Translations under genes and position numbers: made by a program
Shown here: positions 44,877 through 55,393 of the stretch, piece after piece
Numbering within the stretch: the stretch's first letter is position 1
Layout of the letters: each line of letters opens with the position of its first letter
Assembly: GCA_011316305.1 (NCBI GenBank)
Contig: SAUG01000140.1
Location: 1 to 64,000 of the forward strand
Direction of reading: 5' to 3'
Source: Rusavskia elegans
Lineage: Eukaryota; Ascomycota; Lecanoromycetes; Teloschistales; Teloschistaceae
Length of the DNA: 64,000 bases
Notes under the pieces: model-generated
What the model was told of the DNA's origin: nothing
Seen by the model: the letters and a program-made list of their open reading frames with translations, nothing else
Database searches by the model: none

Positions 44877-46766
44877 TCACTGGGGATTCGAATCCCTCGT
44901 CATCATCGCCTCCGCCACTTTCGCTCTCTGCACCTTCCCCGTCGCCGTCTTCGGGATCTCGGTTGGGAACCATATCTGCATCACGCTACCGTCAGCCCTC
45001 GAATCAATCCTTTCGCCCTCTCAATCCTCGATCTATCCTGACTAAGAACAAATAGATCACAAAGGAGAAGGCCTACAATAGCCGAAACCACGAGGAAACA
45101 GATCGTTGTATCCGATTGTTCGGATACCATGTATAAATGTGCTGCAAGTGGGAGCGATTTCTTGCGAGGGAAATCCATGGACTACGAAGGGGCAGGACGA
45201 ATGACAAGTGACACATACCTTCTTCGGCACCTTCAAAGGCGCAACCCTCTCCCTCACCCACTTCTTCAACTCCCTCTCCCCCAACGCCCCCTCCTCCGCC
45301 ACAAGCACGACCGCCACCCCCAAATCCTGCCCATAAACCTCGTCCTCGATCGCAAAAGCCACCACATCCTTCACCATCTCGTGGCCCGCAATCAAATTGT
45401 CGATTTCAACCGGGCTGATCTTCTCGCCGCCTTTGTTAATGAACTCCTTGATGCGGCCCGTGAGATATAGATACCCGTCTTTCTCCAATCTTCCGTAATC
45501 GCCTGTGCGGAAGAAGTTTTCGGATGTGAAGCTCGAGGCGTTGGCTGTGGGATTGGCGAGATAGCCGGCCGTGACGCTGGAAGAACGGATGCAGATTTCG
45601 CCTTGGCTGCCTTGCGTTACCGCTTCTTCTGCAGTGTCGGGGCTCAGAATTCGCAATTCGATATCGCCGCCCGGAAGGCCGACGCTACCTGCGTGGTGCG
45701 GTGCCGGAGGGAGAGGGTTCGAGGTGATTTGGTGGGAGGCTTCAGTCATGGCGTAGGCTTCGAGGACAGGAGCTTTGAATTTTGCTTCGAGGGTTTGGAG
45801 CGTTTGGGGGGCGAGGGGGGAGGAGCATGAACGGATGAAACGGATGGCTGGGATGGGTGAAGGGGGAGGGAAAGAGAGGAGGATTTTGTGCATGGTTGGT
45901 GTCGCGGTGTACCAGGTTGCTTTGTGTGCTGCGAAGTCTTTCCAGAAGGAGGGAGCGAGGCGTGGTGGGATGATGACGGCGCTTCCAGCTTTGAGAGTTG
46001 CCATGAAGGAGGCTACGAGGCCGTGGACGTGGAAGAGAGGCATGATGATCATGGTTCGATCGTCTTTGGTAAGATTGTAGGTTTTGATGATGTTCTCTGT
46101 GGTTTCCTCAGCTGCAACGCATCTCTGTTGACCTTCAAGACCTACCGACGGAGGTACTGAGATTCTTGTGGCTTAATGGGACCTTGAATTGGTCAATCGA
46201 GCTCGGTAGACCAATCTCGTAGTACTTACGGCTTTTGGTTTGCCAGTTGTGCCACTGGTGTGCAGAACCAGAGCTACATCCTCTTCGCGAGCATCTTCTA
46301 CATCCTTCGGCCCCTTTCCTTCCAGCCCTCCCATTTCCTTGACATCAAAACATATATCGCCATCCTTCGTATAGCATTCAATCACTGCCGCATTCCGTTT
46401 TCTCGCCGCAACCACCGCCGCCGATCCCTGCTCACAGGCACCTTTCGGCACAACAAGGGCAGCGGCATCAAGATCATCAATATAGAATTGTACCTCCTGT
46501 TCCTTGTACGCAGGGTTGAGGGGGGCGGAAATCGCACGTTGCCAGCAGATTGCCAGGAAAACGGTCACGAATTCATGAGAGTTTGGAAGACTGATTGACA
46601 CTGCCATGCCATGACCGACTCCGATCTGAGCAAGCTGCTTCTGGAGAGCCCTGCATTGAAGAACGAGCTGGCCATGGCTGATGGTCAGACCGGATTCGCC
46701 CCCTGGGATGATGATTGCCGGATCATCGGGCGTCTCAGGAGCGAGAAGGTGAGCGAGAGTTGCCAT
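44877..46766 (-). CDS. Fat2/Pcs60-type acyl-adenylate (CoA) ligase, FUM10-like
   Basis: Exons 46766-46230, 46182-46146, 46096-45219 and 44975-44877 join in phase to 516 residues. ANL-superfamily motifs: VLHTSGTTGKPKA then VPLSHKNL (P-loop), MPLFHVHGL, EAYAMTEASHQ, FFRTGDYG, LTGRIKEFINKGGEKISPVE and PKTATGKVQR with the catalytic lysine. The family resembles yeast Pcs60/Fat2 (oxalyl-CoA synthetase) and 4-coumarate-CoA ligases. In the fumonisin cluster a related enzyme, FUM10, is thought to activate a tricarballylic unit for a T-C protein. The C-terminus ends DSNPQ, with no peroxisomal SKL-type signal. It is divergently paired with a T-C didomain gene, so it probably loads that carrier. The 49-bp second intron was chosen because it restores the family spacing. 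Confidence 0.85.
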
Positions 46767-47174
46767 GTCTTGATTATTGTGGAAAGTCCAGTCTCACAGC
46801 AGTTATCGTTGGAATGCCATCAAGAGTGGTAATTGAGATTTTTGAAAAAAAATCAGCTATTTCAAAGGCGTAAGACTGCGGTGCGAGACTCAACAACCAA
46901 ACTTATAGCAATGTTTTTCAAAGAATCTGGCACGGTCCATCATTCAATGAGATCATCATGATGCAGCTCTGAGTGGCTCCTTCGGGGGTCCTCGGTGTCG
47001 CCTAGTGTTGTAGGCGCCCTTTTCATCTGCGAAATGATCGGCAACAATCTTCAGTGGTATGCATACCTTCCATGCCTGCATTTGTCCTTCACTCATTATC
47101 CTGTTTTTGATACATATCCATCTCACTGTGTCACGACTTCCATCCCAATAACTCACACCTCGACCTGTATAACC
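46767..47174. promoter_or_regulatory. Shared promoter of ligase and T-C genes
   Basis: A 408-bp divergent region. No operator stands out, but the two start codons face away from each other across a short gap, as expected for co-regulated partners. Confidence 0.5.
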
Positions 47175-48788
47175 ATGAACACCCCAACGGCGGCGGCGCT
47201 CCGCTCCGCCTGGGCCGAAGTCCTCGACATTGATCTCAATGAGATAGAAGACGATAGTAACTTCGTCTCCCTCGGCGGCGACTCCGTGCAGGCCATGAAG
47301 CTCGCCGCAATCGCCCCTCTCCATGGTCTAGATCTCGATACCGAGACCATCTTTCAAGAAGGCGTCTTCAGCAAACTTTTAGCTAGAACGAAGATGTTGA
47401 ATACTACCGTCGAGCAACCAGATGAAACCACAGCTCCCTCAGTCACCACCGATATAGGCCTCATTCAAACATGTGCGGAGAGGTGTGGTATTTCACAGGA
47501 TATGGTGGAAGACGTCTACCCTCCCAAAGAAGTGGCGGCTTGGTTCTTCACCTCTCACCAAGAAAGCGGCGCGTGGCTTCTCCAAATCGTCTTCCAGCTA
47601 CAACACGGTCTTTCCGCCCCTCTAGTCTGCAAGGCTTTCGAAGCCATCCACGACCGCAACGATACTTTTCGCTCTCGCTTCGTTTTAGTGAATGACGAAG
47701 TCCAGACCGTAGTGACCAAAATCCCCGTAGCTTGGAACCGCTCAGACAGCCTCGAAACATACAAGGCCGAAGACCGTAGCCAGAGAGTAACTGCAGGCCA
47801 GCCCGCAGTTCGCTATGGCCTTATTCAGGAACCAGCTGGCAAAAGCTATGTTGTTTGGACAGCGCTGCACAGCGCCATGGACGGTTGGACCCGGAAGCTT
47901 CTCTACGACGACCTCGAGGCTTTCCTTGCCGATCCCGACGCATTTCCGCAAAAGCCAAAGCGTCCGGGTTTGAAAAAATACCTCGTTTTCATCAAGAATG
48001 CGGGTCCTGCACCGGCCAGGGCGTTCTGGTCCACCTACCTCACCGACCTGTCAGCCCAGAGACCTATCGAGGGCTCTAATACGTTGCCTGGTGGCGGCCA
48101 GCCCGTCTGCAATCGAAAGATCGTTAGGAAATTCCCTCTGGATAAAACATCTAGCAAACCCACTGGCACAATCCGGCTCTCGACAATCGCACACGCCGCT
48201 TTCGCCATCCTCCTTGCCAATCTTACATCCAGCACCGACGTCTTTTTCATGGGTCTTCGCGCCTCACGGACTATATTTCCCGGCGCAGATCAAATCATGG
48301 GTTCGGTTTTCTCTCCCGTGCCGATTCGAATTCCCTTTTCACCCTCTGAGCCCATTGGCGACCTTTTGACTAGAGTGCAGGATGATTCCAACGCGATGAT
48401 GCGGCATGAGCCTTGGGGCTGGGAGGCATGGCATCAGGCCCAGAGCCAAAGGGAAGGGAAAGGGAACCATTCGCTTTCTTTCCAATGGTACCCAAAAGGG
48501 ACGGATCTTTTTGAGAGGAGGATGTGCACTAGTGGTGGTAGTGATGATGGGGAAAGGGGCACATTGAGGGTCGTAGAGGAGAAATATTCACCTCACACTA
48601 GCCCAGGTGGTTTGAGGGCGTATGATAACGGGGATTTTTTCCGGGTGCATTCTGAGTTCGATGATCGCATCCACAATGGTGACTTCATCGAGAAGCTGAT
48701 CGGCAGGTTCGCGAGGCTGTTGGAGAGGATGAGGCATGCTGATGGCACTGAGAGTGTTGAGTCGTTGTTGGCAGAGCTGGAGCCTTAA
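47175..48788 (+). CDS. Stand-alone carrier-condensation (T-C) NRPS didomain, FUM14-like
   Basis: A single-exon protein of 537 residues from MNTPTAAALRSAWAEVL. Residues about 5-72 form a peptidyl-carrier domain with the phosphopantetheine site LGGDSVQ (Ser37). Residues about 110-530 form a condensation-type domain with the motif HSAMDG (His232, Asp236, Gly237); the usual first His of HHxxxDG is Leu. LRASRTIFPGADQIMGSVFS matches a later core motif. There is no adenylation or release domain. The closest known logic is FUM14, a T-C protein that forms an ester in fumonisin biosynthesis using an acyl group activated by FUM10. With the divergent ligase gene it would transfer an acyl group to a hydroxyl or amine of the polyketide. 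The alternative start further upstream is rejected as leader DNA. Confidence 0.87.
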   Translation: MNTPTAAALRSAWAEVLDIDLNEIEDDSNFVSLGGDSVQAMKLAAIAPLHGLDLDTETIFQEGVFSKLLARTKMLNTTVEQPDETTAPSVTTDIGLIQTCAERCGISQDMVEDVYPPKEVAAWFFTSHQESGAWLLQIVFQLQHGLSAPLVCKAFEAIHDRNDTFRSRFVLVNDEVQTVVTKIPVAWNRSDSLETYKAEDRSQRVTAGQPAVRYGLIQEPAGKSYVVWTALHSAMDGWTRKLLYDDLEAFLADPDAFPQKPKRPGLKKYLVFIKNAGPAPARAFWSTYLTDLSAQRPIEGSNTLPGGGQPVCNRKIVRKFPLDKTSSKPTGTIRLSTIAHAAFAILLANLTSSTDVFFMGLRASRTIFPGADQIMGSVFSPVPIRIPFSPSEPIGDLLTRVQDDSNAMMRHEPWGWEAWHQAQSQREGKGNHSLSFQWYPKGTDLFERRMCTSGGSDDGERGTLRVVEEKYSPHTSPGGLRAYDNGDFFRVHSEFDDRIHNGDFIEKLIGRFARLLERMRHADGTESVESLLAELEP

Positions 48789-49178
48789 CACACCTCGGAA
48801 GTTTTCCTTCATAGCAGCATCCTCTGGAATAACGGCACTCGTTCCTCCAAAATCATTTTCGAAGTGCCAAAAAGAGAAAAGAGGGAAAAAGGAAAAGAAA
48901 AAACAAAGAGGTAAAATCCAAGTCGCAGATTCCAGACAAAAGCAAGAACATGCAGTGACATTTCCCAATAGCTCGTCCGCAAAACAACTGTCTTGATTGG
49001 TAGATTCCATTATCACCCTTGTCCTGGCCCATTTACCAGATCCGTGTATCCCGTGCCCCATGCTTAAAACGCGTGTACGGCCGAACGTTGATGGAAAGAA
49101 GGACGCCCGATCTCGCCACTCAACAAATAGCGTACCAGGATGCTAAACCGTACTTACCCTTGTTGACTGGAAAGCGCG
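48789..49178. other. Intergenic region between convergent genes
   Basis: Terminator side of both the T-C and methyltransferase genes, with a purine-rich tract near 48870-48915. Nothing else recognised. Confidence 0.5.
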
Positions 49179-50882
49179 TTAAAAGGTTTTCGTCCGTAGA
49201 CGCAATTCCTGTTCGTAGGGTCTGCTTAGTTCTATGGCTACTCTTCGGGAGATTTCTGCAACATACCCCGGTAGATACCCATGATTTCTGGGATCGCGCA
49301 TGCAGGCTTTGAATTTGCCCAGGAAGGCTTGGACTTCGGTATACGACCACTGTGCGGTGATAATCAGCGAGTTGGTCATAATTCCAAGTAGGTTGACCAT
49401 AACTCACGCCTCCAGCCATAGTGAACAGCCTCATTACGTAGCCCTCCAGACCAGTGTCTAGCCTCAGCGCATTCCACATGCCCAATTGTTTCATATGGTC
49501 GTCCTGCATCCAGGGTCCAATGGGCCACTTCATCGGCACCTGCACCACATCCACAAATCCCGCAGCCTCCATCCTCTCTTTCAGGTTCTCCCACGCATTG
49601 AAGCCTTTGCCCCACGTCTCTCCGACACTCAAGACCGTATCTCCCCAGGTAGTCCAGAAATGATCGGGTCCGACGGTCCCGTCGTCAGAAACGGGCTTGA
49701 CTCCTCGCTCCAGTGCTTCAACGGACCCGCCGGGTTTCAGGTGTAGGTAGCATTGACGGAAATATTCATCCCAATCGGCGATGCTGCCGAACATCTCTCT
49801 CGAGTGGATGAAATCGAAGCTGTCCTTCCGGAAGGTCCATTCCATTGTGACGTCATCCACCTCAAAGATGCAATTGGGCGGAACCCATGTTGGTTGGATG
49901 GGGGAAAGATCTGTGCCGACGACCTGGGCGTCTGGGAAGAGTTCTGCCATCTCGATCGCCCATATTCCTGTGCCTGTGCCGACATCGAGGATTCTTTCGG
50001 GGTTGTGGATGGGGGCGAGGTAGAGTTTGTGGTTCAAGGCCAGGCGCCAGGCGTGGTGGGCGATGTCTTGCTGGTCGTTGTGAGTCTCATCGTTGGGGCC
50101 CCAGTAGGCGCCGTCGCGATATGAGTGGTATCGCCGACCATTTTCCCATCGATAGCGCGAACAGCCGGATTCGAGTGTGTCGGTGATGGATCCGTTGAGT
50201 GACGCGGTGTCATCGTAGGCGGAGTCGGCGTAGGTAAGGGAAGAGGAGTCGTCTATGAGGGGTCCGTTGTTGTCATTGATGTCGTCGGCCGTTGGAGGAA
50301 GCGATGGCGATTGGAATTGGGGGTCTGGCTGCGAGGGTGGTTGGCAGTGTTGTGGAATGGATGAGTGTGGCGGTTGAGATTGCTGATGTGGATATGGGAG
50401 TGATTGAAGAAGAGGGTTTGGTGGAGGAGAGATGTCGTCTGGGGGGCCGTCAATTGAATCCTGAAGCCGCACGAAGATCGTATTAGTACGGGTACAGGCC
50501 TAAAGACTCGTAGAGTACTCTCTTTGCATACCGTCGAGCGCAAGGATGGAGTTCCTCCAGAACCGCCGTACGCGCTGTCCGGGCGATTCGCCTCTGGACT
50601 GGTCTGGCTGAGGCTGAGTTGTGGCAGCGCTGGCGATGGGAGATGTGGCGACGACGGCGCTGTTGGGCCGTGGTCGGCCTGGTTCGGCGCTGTCACGGGC
50701 GCATAGTTGTCGTTGGATTCTTCCCCGCGCTGAGGTTGGTGGGGAGGTGGAAGACTGGCGAGACTGGATGGAAGTGAAGGTGGAGGTGGGATGACGGAGG
50801 CTTCGGGCTGAGAGGGCTGATCAGCCATCATCTTGGCATTGGCGTCATACTGCATTCCGGGGTAATGGATTTTCATTGGCAA
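49179..50882 (-). CDS. LaeA-like SAM-dependent methyltransferase
   Basis: Exons 50882-50532, 50460-49408 and 49349-49179 join in phase to 524 residues. The first 190 or so residues are low-complexity Pro/Ser/Gln-rich. The methyltransferase domain follows: YRWENGRRYHSYRDGAYWGP (typical LaeA-family lead-in), motif I ILDVGTGTGIWAIEMAELFP, VVGTDLSPIQP, FDFIHSREMFGSI, LKPGGSVEALE and a C-terminal YLPGYVAEISRR. This family includes the global regulator LaeA and small-molecule O-methyltransferases found inside clusters. The long disordered N-terminus is more like regulatory members, while position favours a cluster role. It is divergently paired with an FAD monooxygenase. A second ATG at 50876 could also serve as start. 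Confidence 0.82.
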
Positions 50883-51339
50883 GAAAAAAGGAAGAAAATA
50901 TAAAGGAAAAGAAAAGAGTGAGGATGACGACGCCGAACATTATGGTGTACTAATTACTCCTCTGTATTACTATTCGATCAACAACATCCGCTACCAGCAA
51001 CTCACCACCACCAACTACTTAGTAGTAGTGTAGTACTACTACTCTCCCCACTTCCGTCCAACCTCCACAACCCACATCTCCCGTGTGCCATGCACCTCTG
51101 ATGTACACAAAGCTTGTCCCGCCAATCCTGAGATGCCTTCTTCCAGTCTAGATCAGCCACATGCAGCATCCATCTCCCGCCGCCTGTCGCATTGGCACGC
51201 CTTCCGCCGTACTGCAGCTCTAGCTGGCCTATGACTTCCCTCCAAGGACCCGCGGATTGCTGGCTGCCATGGGTGTCAGTAGCATTGCTCGACCGTCCCC
51301 TCGGTGTCGTTGCCAGATAACCACACCAACACCTCTTCC
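50883..51339. promoter_or_regulatory. Shared promoter of methyltransferase and FAD monooxygenase
   Basis: A 457-bp divergent region. It holds a short repeated tract of agtagt/actact near 51016-51045 that could form a hairpin. No confident operator. Confidence 0.45.
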
Positions 51340-52759
51340 ATGGAACCCATCATCACCAATGGCACCACCGCCAACCACCGGAACTCCGACCACACCAAGG
51401 TCTTGATCATAGGCGCAGGTATGGGAATGAGAGACTATTACTAGCATCTTTCCGGTCGACACGCGCTGAGCCATTTTGCAGGATGTACAGGCCTCTCTCT
51501 CGCTCACGGACTCCACAAGGTTCGCCAGAGTTCATCCTTTCCAACCTCGCTTCTGCCGCTCAGATCCCACATCTCCGATCTCAGAGTACTGACGAGAGAC
51601 CTCATAGGCTGGAATTCCCCTTGTCGTCTATGAGCGCGACGACCAGAATGCCGCCCGAAAGCGCGATTGGAACATGGGCCTTCACTGGGCCGCCCCAACT
51701 CTCCAGTCCCTGATCCCCGATTCCCTCTTCTCCCGAATCCAAACCGCGCAGGTCGACCCTCATACGCCCACCAAGGATGGTGAGAAGCTGCGCTTCATCA
51801 ACGGGAAAACCGGCGAGATCATCGGTCTGGCCGAGATTGAGAAATTCTATCGCCTCAAGAGATCGAAGATCCGTGCGCTGTTGACTGAAGGGGTCCATGT
51901 CAAATGGGGAAAATCGATATCTACCATCACATACTCGGAAGACGGCAAGTCGGTGACTGCCCATTTCGCCGATGGCACTCAAGATACAGGATCCATCCTC
52001 GTCGGTACAGATGGACCTCACTCGGCTACAAGAGGAATACTCGTTGGTAACGAAAGGTCCAAATGTAGACCGATCGACTACGCAGCCACCATGTGTTTCA
52101 ACAAGCTACCTCGAGACAAGGCCCTATTCCTCCGCTCCGACCCTCATCACCCCCTCTTCCAATGCGCCCCAAACCCCGTGGGAACCTTCGCCTGGCTCGG
52201 TCTACATGATGCCCCGGACCCCGAGGACCCAGAGAGCTGGGTTTTCTTCCACTACATCTCCTTCTACGAACCTCGAGACCACATCTCCACCAAGACACCC
52301 AGGGAACAAATTCAGCACCAGAAGGAACTGGCGAAGGAATATGCCGATCCGTTCAAGAGCGCATTCGAATGGCTGGCCGACGACAACACGACAGCATGGT
52401 ATGGCAAGATGCAGCATTGGGATCCCGGAGATCCCGAACACCGTTGGGACAATCGCGGCGGAAGAGTCACCTTAGCCGGCGACGCGGCTCATCCGATGAC
52501 CTTTCAACGAGGACAGGGTCTCAACCACGCCATCACCGATTCATCAAGACTCTGTACCGCAATTGCGGGCATATGGCGTCATGAAGGCGGTATGATGATC
52601 GAGGCAAAGGCCAATGCAATCAAGGGGTATGAAGAGGAAATGATCAAGAGGGGCGGCGAGGAGGTGAGATTAGGGGAAATGAATACCAAGATGTTGCATG
52701 ATTGGGACAAGGTGTTGCAGAGCCCCGTGTTGAAGAAGGGTTTGAAGCAGAGTGTATGA
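51340..52759 (+). CDS. FAD-dependent monooxygenase (aromatic hydroxylase/epoxidase type)
   Basis: Exons 51340-51418, 51482-51519 and 51608-52759 join in phase to 422 residues. The dinucleotide-binding motif VLIIGAGCTGLSLAHGLHKA, split by the first intron, is followed by IPLVVYERD. Later come the middle motif SILVGTDGPHSATRG and the FAD motif VTLAGDAAHPMTFQRGQGLN. These are the three signatures of the class A flavoprotein monooxygenases, which hydroxylate or epoxidise with NAD(P)H and oxygen. No signal peptide. It lies at the right edge of the cluster, on a promoter shared with the methyltransferase, and probably oxidises the polyketide. Substrate cannot be read from sequence. Confidence 0.86.
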
Positions 52760-53302
52760 TGGAATGGCAAGTTGATGGTGATGATGAAAACGATTTCATG
52801 AAGAAGCACGATTACCTTGCTCCAGCTTTACAAGACAGCTTCAAAAGGGCCACTAACATAGGTATCCGGTATTCTTCCCTTTCATTGAGAATTTCGTGTG
52901 AGCCTACCACTGCAAGTACAACATGTCCCCAAACAACACGGCCCTCATTCTTCTCACCTTCCTTCTTTCCTCATCTATCAAACGGGCTCTTCACAATCTA
53001 TGTCTTCTTGACTGATTCTCTCTCTTGTCTCCCTTCCAGTACATCCGTTCGTACCAATGCCAAGCCCGCGCTTCTGACAACGTGGGCGGCACCAGCGGTT
53101 CGCGCCTCCGCAACTCGTTGAAGCTCATTGGCATCAAGCGACATCCATCAGTTTCCTTCAACAGCTCACGATGGGCTAGAAAACAACTCCCAACTCATAC
53201 GTCTACTACTAGATGCGTGAGGCCAGGGAGCATCCGCAGGAGCTACTTGAAAGACCTACAAATTTTGGATCTACTTTTGATCGCTACGACAGTACAGCCA
53301 GC
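52760..53302. other. Intergenic region, right border of the cluster
   Basis: No gene recognised. An in-frame upstream ATG for the F-box gene at 53213 adds 30 residues of non-conserved sequence and is not preferred. Confidence 0.5.
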
Positions 53303-54913
53303 ATGGACTTACCAAACGAGATCACACTCCACATCCTATCCTTTATGCCTAAAATAGACATCAAGCAAGCTCGACTGGTCTGCCGGTTGTGGGGGGCTCT
53401 GGGTGCCCAATCGGTGTTCGATACCATCTATGTCTCACCACGCGAGACTGACATGGTCGTGTTCGAGTCAATCACCCAGCATACAACGTTGCGCAATGCT
53501 CCGCGGCATTTGGTATACGATTCTACCATATTTGAGCAGTATGATGAAGAGGAATATGCTTGGAACATACACTGGCAGTACCATAACGGCACCTTCGATG
53601 TCCTCGGTGATGCCCTCTTCGCAATTCAAGAAATGGTCAGATATATCCCGCATGGTATCGTTGACCGTACGGCGACCAGAATTGACACGCGACTTAAAAG
53701 TCACCGCCTTTTTTACGAAGGCTTCCGAGAGTATTCCAAACATGCCAACGAGTACCGCAACATCTTTACTAAAAGCTGGTCTGCAAGAGTCTATCAGGGT
53801 CTAAGCAACCTCGGGCCAATTGTTTCACTAACAATACGCAACACCTGGGAGATGATCTACGATGACTTAGACAACGATCTTGCACCTCAAGGATACGACA
53901 ATGGTTCCGCCCAGAACAAGTACCAGCCAGTTCAACCCAGTGATAAGGGGAACACGGCTGGCCCGATCTCTCGTAACCGCATCCGATCCGATGGTACACG
54001 TTCGATCGGATCACCATCTGCACGAGCATATTCCGCTACGGCTCTCCAGCCTTATATGAGTCAAGATTGGAATATTAACGCTGAGACCCAAGTCATGATA
54101 ACGGGTACGTCATCGGGAAATTACGAATTTCATGGAGTTGTCAATCTTCTGAGTTCGGCAGGCAAGCGTCCCAGAGATTTGAAAGTCGTTGGTGGGATGG
54201 GGATCGACCCTTCCCGCACTGGCATTGCGGCACACGTATTCGATCCAATGCAAGTCCCAGAGCCAACGAACTTTCTGGATTTAGCCAGCGGTCTCACGAT
54301 CCTACATCTAAAAGTCACAGACACTATCGAGGAAGAACTCACATCGTTCAGTCCTCCAAATATTCAACCCCTTCAACAATTCCTCCGGAGAGCGCGCTCA
54401 CTTGTAGTCCTCTTATTAGACCTACCAGGCGACCTTACTGATATCGATATGGGTGCTAACCTGACACCCTTCAATTTCTGTCCAATTTTCTCCGAGGTCC
54501 AGCCATGGCTCCCTGCCGGGTTGAGAGAACTCGAATTTAATGGTTTCTCAGCCTCGTATAGGGAGCTTAGTACCCATCTATGCTTATGCCTTTATAATCT
54601 GACCACTCTGACGTTGGGTCATTTCTTATTGAAGCAAGGAAGTTACGAGGACCTCTTCAACGGTCTGCATAACCACGCTCGACTGGGAACATATGAGCTC
54701 AACGATGATCTGTACTATTCGGATGGCAGCCGTTTTCTCCCCCCTCACGTTACCATGGAAGACGACGAAAAGCAAAACGAATCCCTCGCCATTTCAGAAT
54801 TTTTCAAAACCAGCAAAGACCTTCCGAACTTGGAACGTGGCGAGCGAGATTGGCAATTCGACGGCTGGCTACGGCAGATGAAGACGCAACAAAAACAACT
54901 CATGACAGCATAG
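53303..54913 (+). CDS. F-box protein (paralogue A)
   Basis: A single-exon protein of 536 residues. An F-box of about 40 residues begins at the start codon: MDLPNEITLHILSFMPKIDI then KQARLVCRLWGALG. F-box proteins link Skp1-cullin ubiquitin ligases to substrates; the rest of the chain would bind the target. The downstream part has no named repeat, but it aligns by eye along its length with the gene at 57671-59439: compare DTIYVSPRETDMVVFESITQ with GTLYISPREIDMAAFDGITQ, and a shared IGSPSARA. The start at 53303 is preferred because the F-box begins there and the paralogue has a similarly short lead. Confidence 0.78.
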   Translation: MDLPNEITLHILSFMPKIDIKQARLVCRLWGALGAQSVFDTIYVSPRETDMVVFESITQHTTLRNAPRHLVYDSTIFEQYDEEEYAWNIHWQYHNGTFDVLGDALFAIQEMVRYIPHGIVDRTATRIDTRLKSHRLFYEGFREYSKHANEYRNIFTKSWSARVYQGLSNLGPIVSLTIRNTWEMIYDDLDNDLAPQGYDNGSAQNKYQPVQPSDKGNTAGPISRNRIRSDGTRSIGSPSARAYSATALQPYMSQDWNINAETQVMITGTSSGNYEFHGVVNLLSSAGKRPRDLKVVGGMGIDPSRTGIAAHVFDPMQVPEPTNFLDLASGLTILHLKVTDTIEEELTSFSPPNIQPLQQFLRRARSLVVLLLDLPGDLTDIDMGANLTPFNFCPIFSEVQPWLPAGLRELEFNGFSASYRELSTHLCLCLYNLTTLTLGHFLLKQGSYEDLFNGLHNHARLGTYELNDDLYYSDGSRFLPPHVTMEDDEKQNESLAISEFFKTSKDLPNLERGERDWQFDGWLRQMKTQQKQLMTA

Positions 54914-55393
54914 GTGGGTCAGGATACATCTGGACGCCTACAGCAGAGCTTTTCGTATTCCCCTGAGTTCCTTCGTTTCGTCACAAGAGCGGTTGCCTCT
55001 TACAAGACGGCTCCTTCGATGTATATGTAAGCGGAAGTTTTTTGCTCGTGGAAGAGCTTTGGAGAATATAATCGATATGCAACAGGACAGTTCATAGATT
55101 TAGGTTAACACCGAAGCAAAAACTTCAATACGTTTGATGTCTTAAAATTCAAGTAGCTACCAGCACCATTTGGCACGGAATCTTGTTTTGCCAGAAGCGT
55201 CGATGCGATGACAGTCGCAGACCGCCGACGCGGTCGTCATAAGAATAAACGACTTCACGGTGCTTTTTGCCGTGCGTCGCCTGTATAGCTGCAGATTAAA
55301 AATAAAGGTAGACAATAATCTCGTAGTCCAGATTCTGACGAAGAGTGTAGAAAAACTATACTGCCCGCCTTCTCTTTACTGGGCTAACTCTTG

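Noticed and set aside
46995..47174. Upstream in-frame start for the T-C protein
   Set aside because: The carrier domain starts directly after the ATG at 47175; the upstream residues look like translated leader and promoter.
48840..48930. Purine-rich tract after the T-C gene as a structured element
   Set aside because: Simple compositional bias with no repeat unit or complementary partner.
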